DNA from: an uncultured Prevotella sp.
Lineage (GTDB): Bacteria > Bacteroidota > Bacteroidia > Bacteroidales > Bacteroidaceae
Assembly: GCA_934230685.1 (NCBI GenBank)
Contig: CAKQFF010000111.1
Coordinates: 1 to 6,286 of the forward strand
Reading direction: 5' to 3'
DNA length: 6,286 nt
Of this stretch, positions 4,824-6,286 are shown piece after piece. Positions within the stretch are counted from its first letter, which is position 1; each line of letters opens with the position of its first letter. The notes under the pieces were generated by a model that made no database searches, was not told the origin of the DNA, and saw only the letters and a list, made by a program, of their open reading frames with translations. Both the position numbers and the translations under genes were made by a program.

Positions 4824-6239
4824 ATGCAGATAAAGAAAATAGTTTTGTTTTTTAGCATGTTATCTACTTCAACTTTTCTAATGGCACAAGGTGTCATCGG
4901 AAAAGTTGTGAATAAAGAAGGTAAACCATTGCCATATGTCAATGTAGTTTTACTGAACGCTCAAGACTCATCATTTATAACTGGAACAACAAGTATGGAA
5001 GATGGTTGTTTCTCTATTAATAATGTAAAGTCTTATGGAGTCCTAAAATTTTCTTCGGTTGGTTTTCATACTTCATATTTTGATTACAATGGTGAATCTG
5101 ACCTTGGAGAAATAACACTTTTAGATGATATTCATGGCTTGGCTACTGTTGTGGTTAAGTCGAAACTACCAAAGACTATTATGAAAGATGGTGGTGTCAT
5201 AACAAATGTTCAAGGTACGATTTTGGAAAAAACAAGCAGCATCTATAATTTACTTGATAAAATACCACAATTGATTGTTCAAGAAAATAAAATAAAAGTT
5301 TTTGGACGAGGTGAGCCGATTGTTTATATAAATGGAAGACTCGTTAGGGACATGGCTGAATTGGAACGTTTACAACCAGAAGATGTAAAATCTATTGAGG
5401 TAATCAACAATCCAGGAGCAAGGTATGAAGCAAGTACAAAAGCTGTTGTACGTATCTCACTGAAGAAAAAAGCAGGAGAAGGATTTGGTGCAAATGTAAG
5501 AAGTTATGGTGCGATTAATGAAAATAATCGTACGAGTGGTTTTGAACATTTAAATTTGAATTACCTCAAAGGTAGATTCGGCATTTCAGCTACTCTTTAT
5601 GCAAGGGAGAGCCATCGTCAAAACAATAAGGAATTGCAACAGCTCATTTTTTCTGACAATACTTGGAATCAATTAAGCAGCATCGAAGATGAAAGTAGAT
5701 ATCAACAACTATTTTATAGTTTGGAAGCTACTTATCAAATAAATTCGAATAATTATATAGGAACAAGCATTAGCTATAATCGTATGCCAAATAGTAAAGG
5801 CTTTACGAATATGAAGTCAACTGTGTTTAATGACCAACAATTGACAGAAAACTCATATAGCAAAATATGGACTCAAGAACAGGCGTCTTCAGTAACTAAC
5901 AATATGTATTATGTTGGGAAAATTGGCAAAGTAAGTTTTGATTTCAACATAGATTGGCTTTGGAACAAAAATAATGAATATTCTAAGACTCAAGAAAATT
6001 GTCAAGAAATAGGAAAAGAGGAGAGCAGTATTTTTGTGGATTCTAAAAACAAGACAAAGAATAACCTTATTGCTTCAAAGTTGCTGGTAACAATTCCTTG
6101 TTTTGGAGGTGTTATTTCTGTTGGGGGAGAATTTTCTAAATGTAATCGTGACAATAAATATATAGTCCAGCCAAAAGATATTCTTGAAGATAAATATGGG
6201 CATATAGAAGAATCACTACTGTCCACGAAAATCCTTTAA
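4824..6239 (+). CDS. TonB-plug outer-membrane beta-barrel protein, probably truncated at the C-terminus
   Basis: A 471-residue envelope protein related to Bacteroidota outer-membrane beta-barrel family proteins and SusC/TonB-dependent receptors. A signal peptide (MQIKKIVLFF, then STFLMA) has likely cleavage at residues 21-22. A carboxypeptidase-regulatory-like beta-sandwich covers about 24-102 (GVIGKVVNKEGKPLPYVNV at 23-41; FSSVGF at 76-81). A TonB plug-like domain follows at about 108-215, with YNLLDKIPQ at 141-149, VYINGR at 167-172 and EDVKSIEVINNPGARYEA at 186-203. Alternating barrel-like strands begin near residue 220. Such proteins are usually about 700-900 residues, so the barrel ends about halfway. 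The stop TAA (6237-6239) comes just after YGHIEES, and the last residues (LLSTKIL) do not look like a barrel strand. I infer disruption by insertion or frameshift, and the product is probably non-functional. The ligand is unknown; no SusD partner is present. Codon use is much more AT-rich than in the three larger upstream genes, hinting at separate ancestry. Confidence 0.82.
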   Translation: MQIKKIVLFFSMLSTSTFLMAQGVIGKVVNKEGKPLPYVNVVLLNAQDSSFITGTTSMEDGCFSINNVKSYGVLKFSSVGFHTSYFDYNGESDLGEITLLDDIHGLATVVVKSKLPKTIMKDGGVITNVQGTILEKTSSIYNLLDKIPQLIVQENKIKVFGRGEPIVYINGRLVRDMAELERLQPEDVKSIEVINNPGARYEASTKAVVRISLKKKAGEGFGANVRSYGAINENNRTSGFEHLNLNYLKGRFGISATLYARESHRQNNKELQQLIFSDNTWNQLSSIEDESRYQQLFYSLEATYQINSNNYIGTSISYNRMPNSKGFTNMKSTVFNDQQLTENSYSKIWTQEQASSVTNNMYYVGKIGKVSFDFNIDWLWNKNNEYSKTQENCQEIGKEESSIFVDSKNKTKNNLIASKLLVTIPCFGGVISVGGEFSKCNRDNKYIVQPKDILEDKYGHIEESLLSTKIL

Positions 6240-6286
6240 CATTTCAAAAAGTAACAAATTGATAGTTACCCATCAAAATTAAGGCA
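6240..6286. other. Short non-coding tail, possible edge of an inserted element
   Basis: None of the three forward frames from about 6211 to the window end continues a barrel-like protein: stops occur at 6237 in the main frame, and at about 6260 and 6280 in the others. The sequence from about 6216 (ACTACTGTCCACGAAAATCC onward) could be the terminal part of an insertion sequence, but only one end is present and no transposase is visible. Confidence 0.3.

Noticed and set aside
4655..4942. 95-residue minus-strand frame with hydrophobic stretches resembling a small membrane protein
   Set aside because: It starts inside the signal peptide/regulatory-domain coding region of the outer-membrane gene, and the hydrophobicity comes from AT-rich DNA read in antisense.

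Overview
The window reads as chromosomal DNA from a Bacteroidota bacterium, most likely an anaerobic gut or oral Bacteroidales of the Prevotella type. The evidence is internal. Four candidate promoters carry the phylum's TAnnTTTG -7 box instead of a sigma70 TATAAT. Start codons sit behind A-rich leaders with no Shine-Dalgarno sequence. One secreted protein ends in a type IX secretion (T9SS) type A-like sorting domain, and another gene encodes a carboxypeptidase-regulatory/TonB-plug outer-membrane protein. The genus is an inference from style only.

Layout: (1) 1-167, nearly all of a 2[4Fe-4S] ferredoxin gene on +. (2) 200-236, a strong hairpin terminator shared with the convergent Cof-type HAD phosphatase gene on - (235-1017). 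(3) 1018-1247, a divergent intergenic region with one good promoter facing each way. (4) 1248-2822, a T9SS-type secreted protein of unknown function with an internal duplication, closed by a long perfect-stem terminator (2845-2908). (5) 3036-4280, phosphoserine phosphatase SerB with two N-terminal ACT-like domains behind its own promoter. (6) 4281-4823, a 543-base AT-rich stretch with no supportable gene. It holds a 22-bp tandem duplication, a hairpin, a perfect 29-bp inverted repeat made of 7-8-bp iterations around a second nested hairpin, then a promoter and a structured leader. (7) 4824-6239, the signal peptide, regulatory domain, TonB plug and first part of a beta-barrel outer-membrane protein. 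It stops far short of its family's usual length. (8) 6240-6286, a non-coding tail, possibly the edge of an inserted element.

The genes do not form one operon: each complete gene has its own promoter, and the first two transcription units after the ferredoxin end at clear terminators. They look like independent housekeeping genes (ferredoxin, HAD phosphatase, serB) interspersed with cell-surface genes. Composition changes after serB. The first genes favour G/C-ending codons (AAC, GGC, GAC, ATC), whereas the last gene is rich in AAT, AAA, TTT and ATA. With the repeats between them and the probable truncation, the right third looks like the more plastic part of the window. I found no convincing new multi-gene system. 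The best leads are the nested inverted-repeat element at 4446-4556 and the broken outer-membrane gene with its possible insertion junction near 6214-6222.
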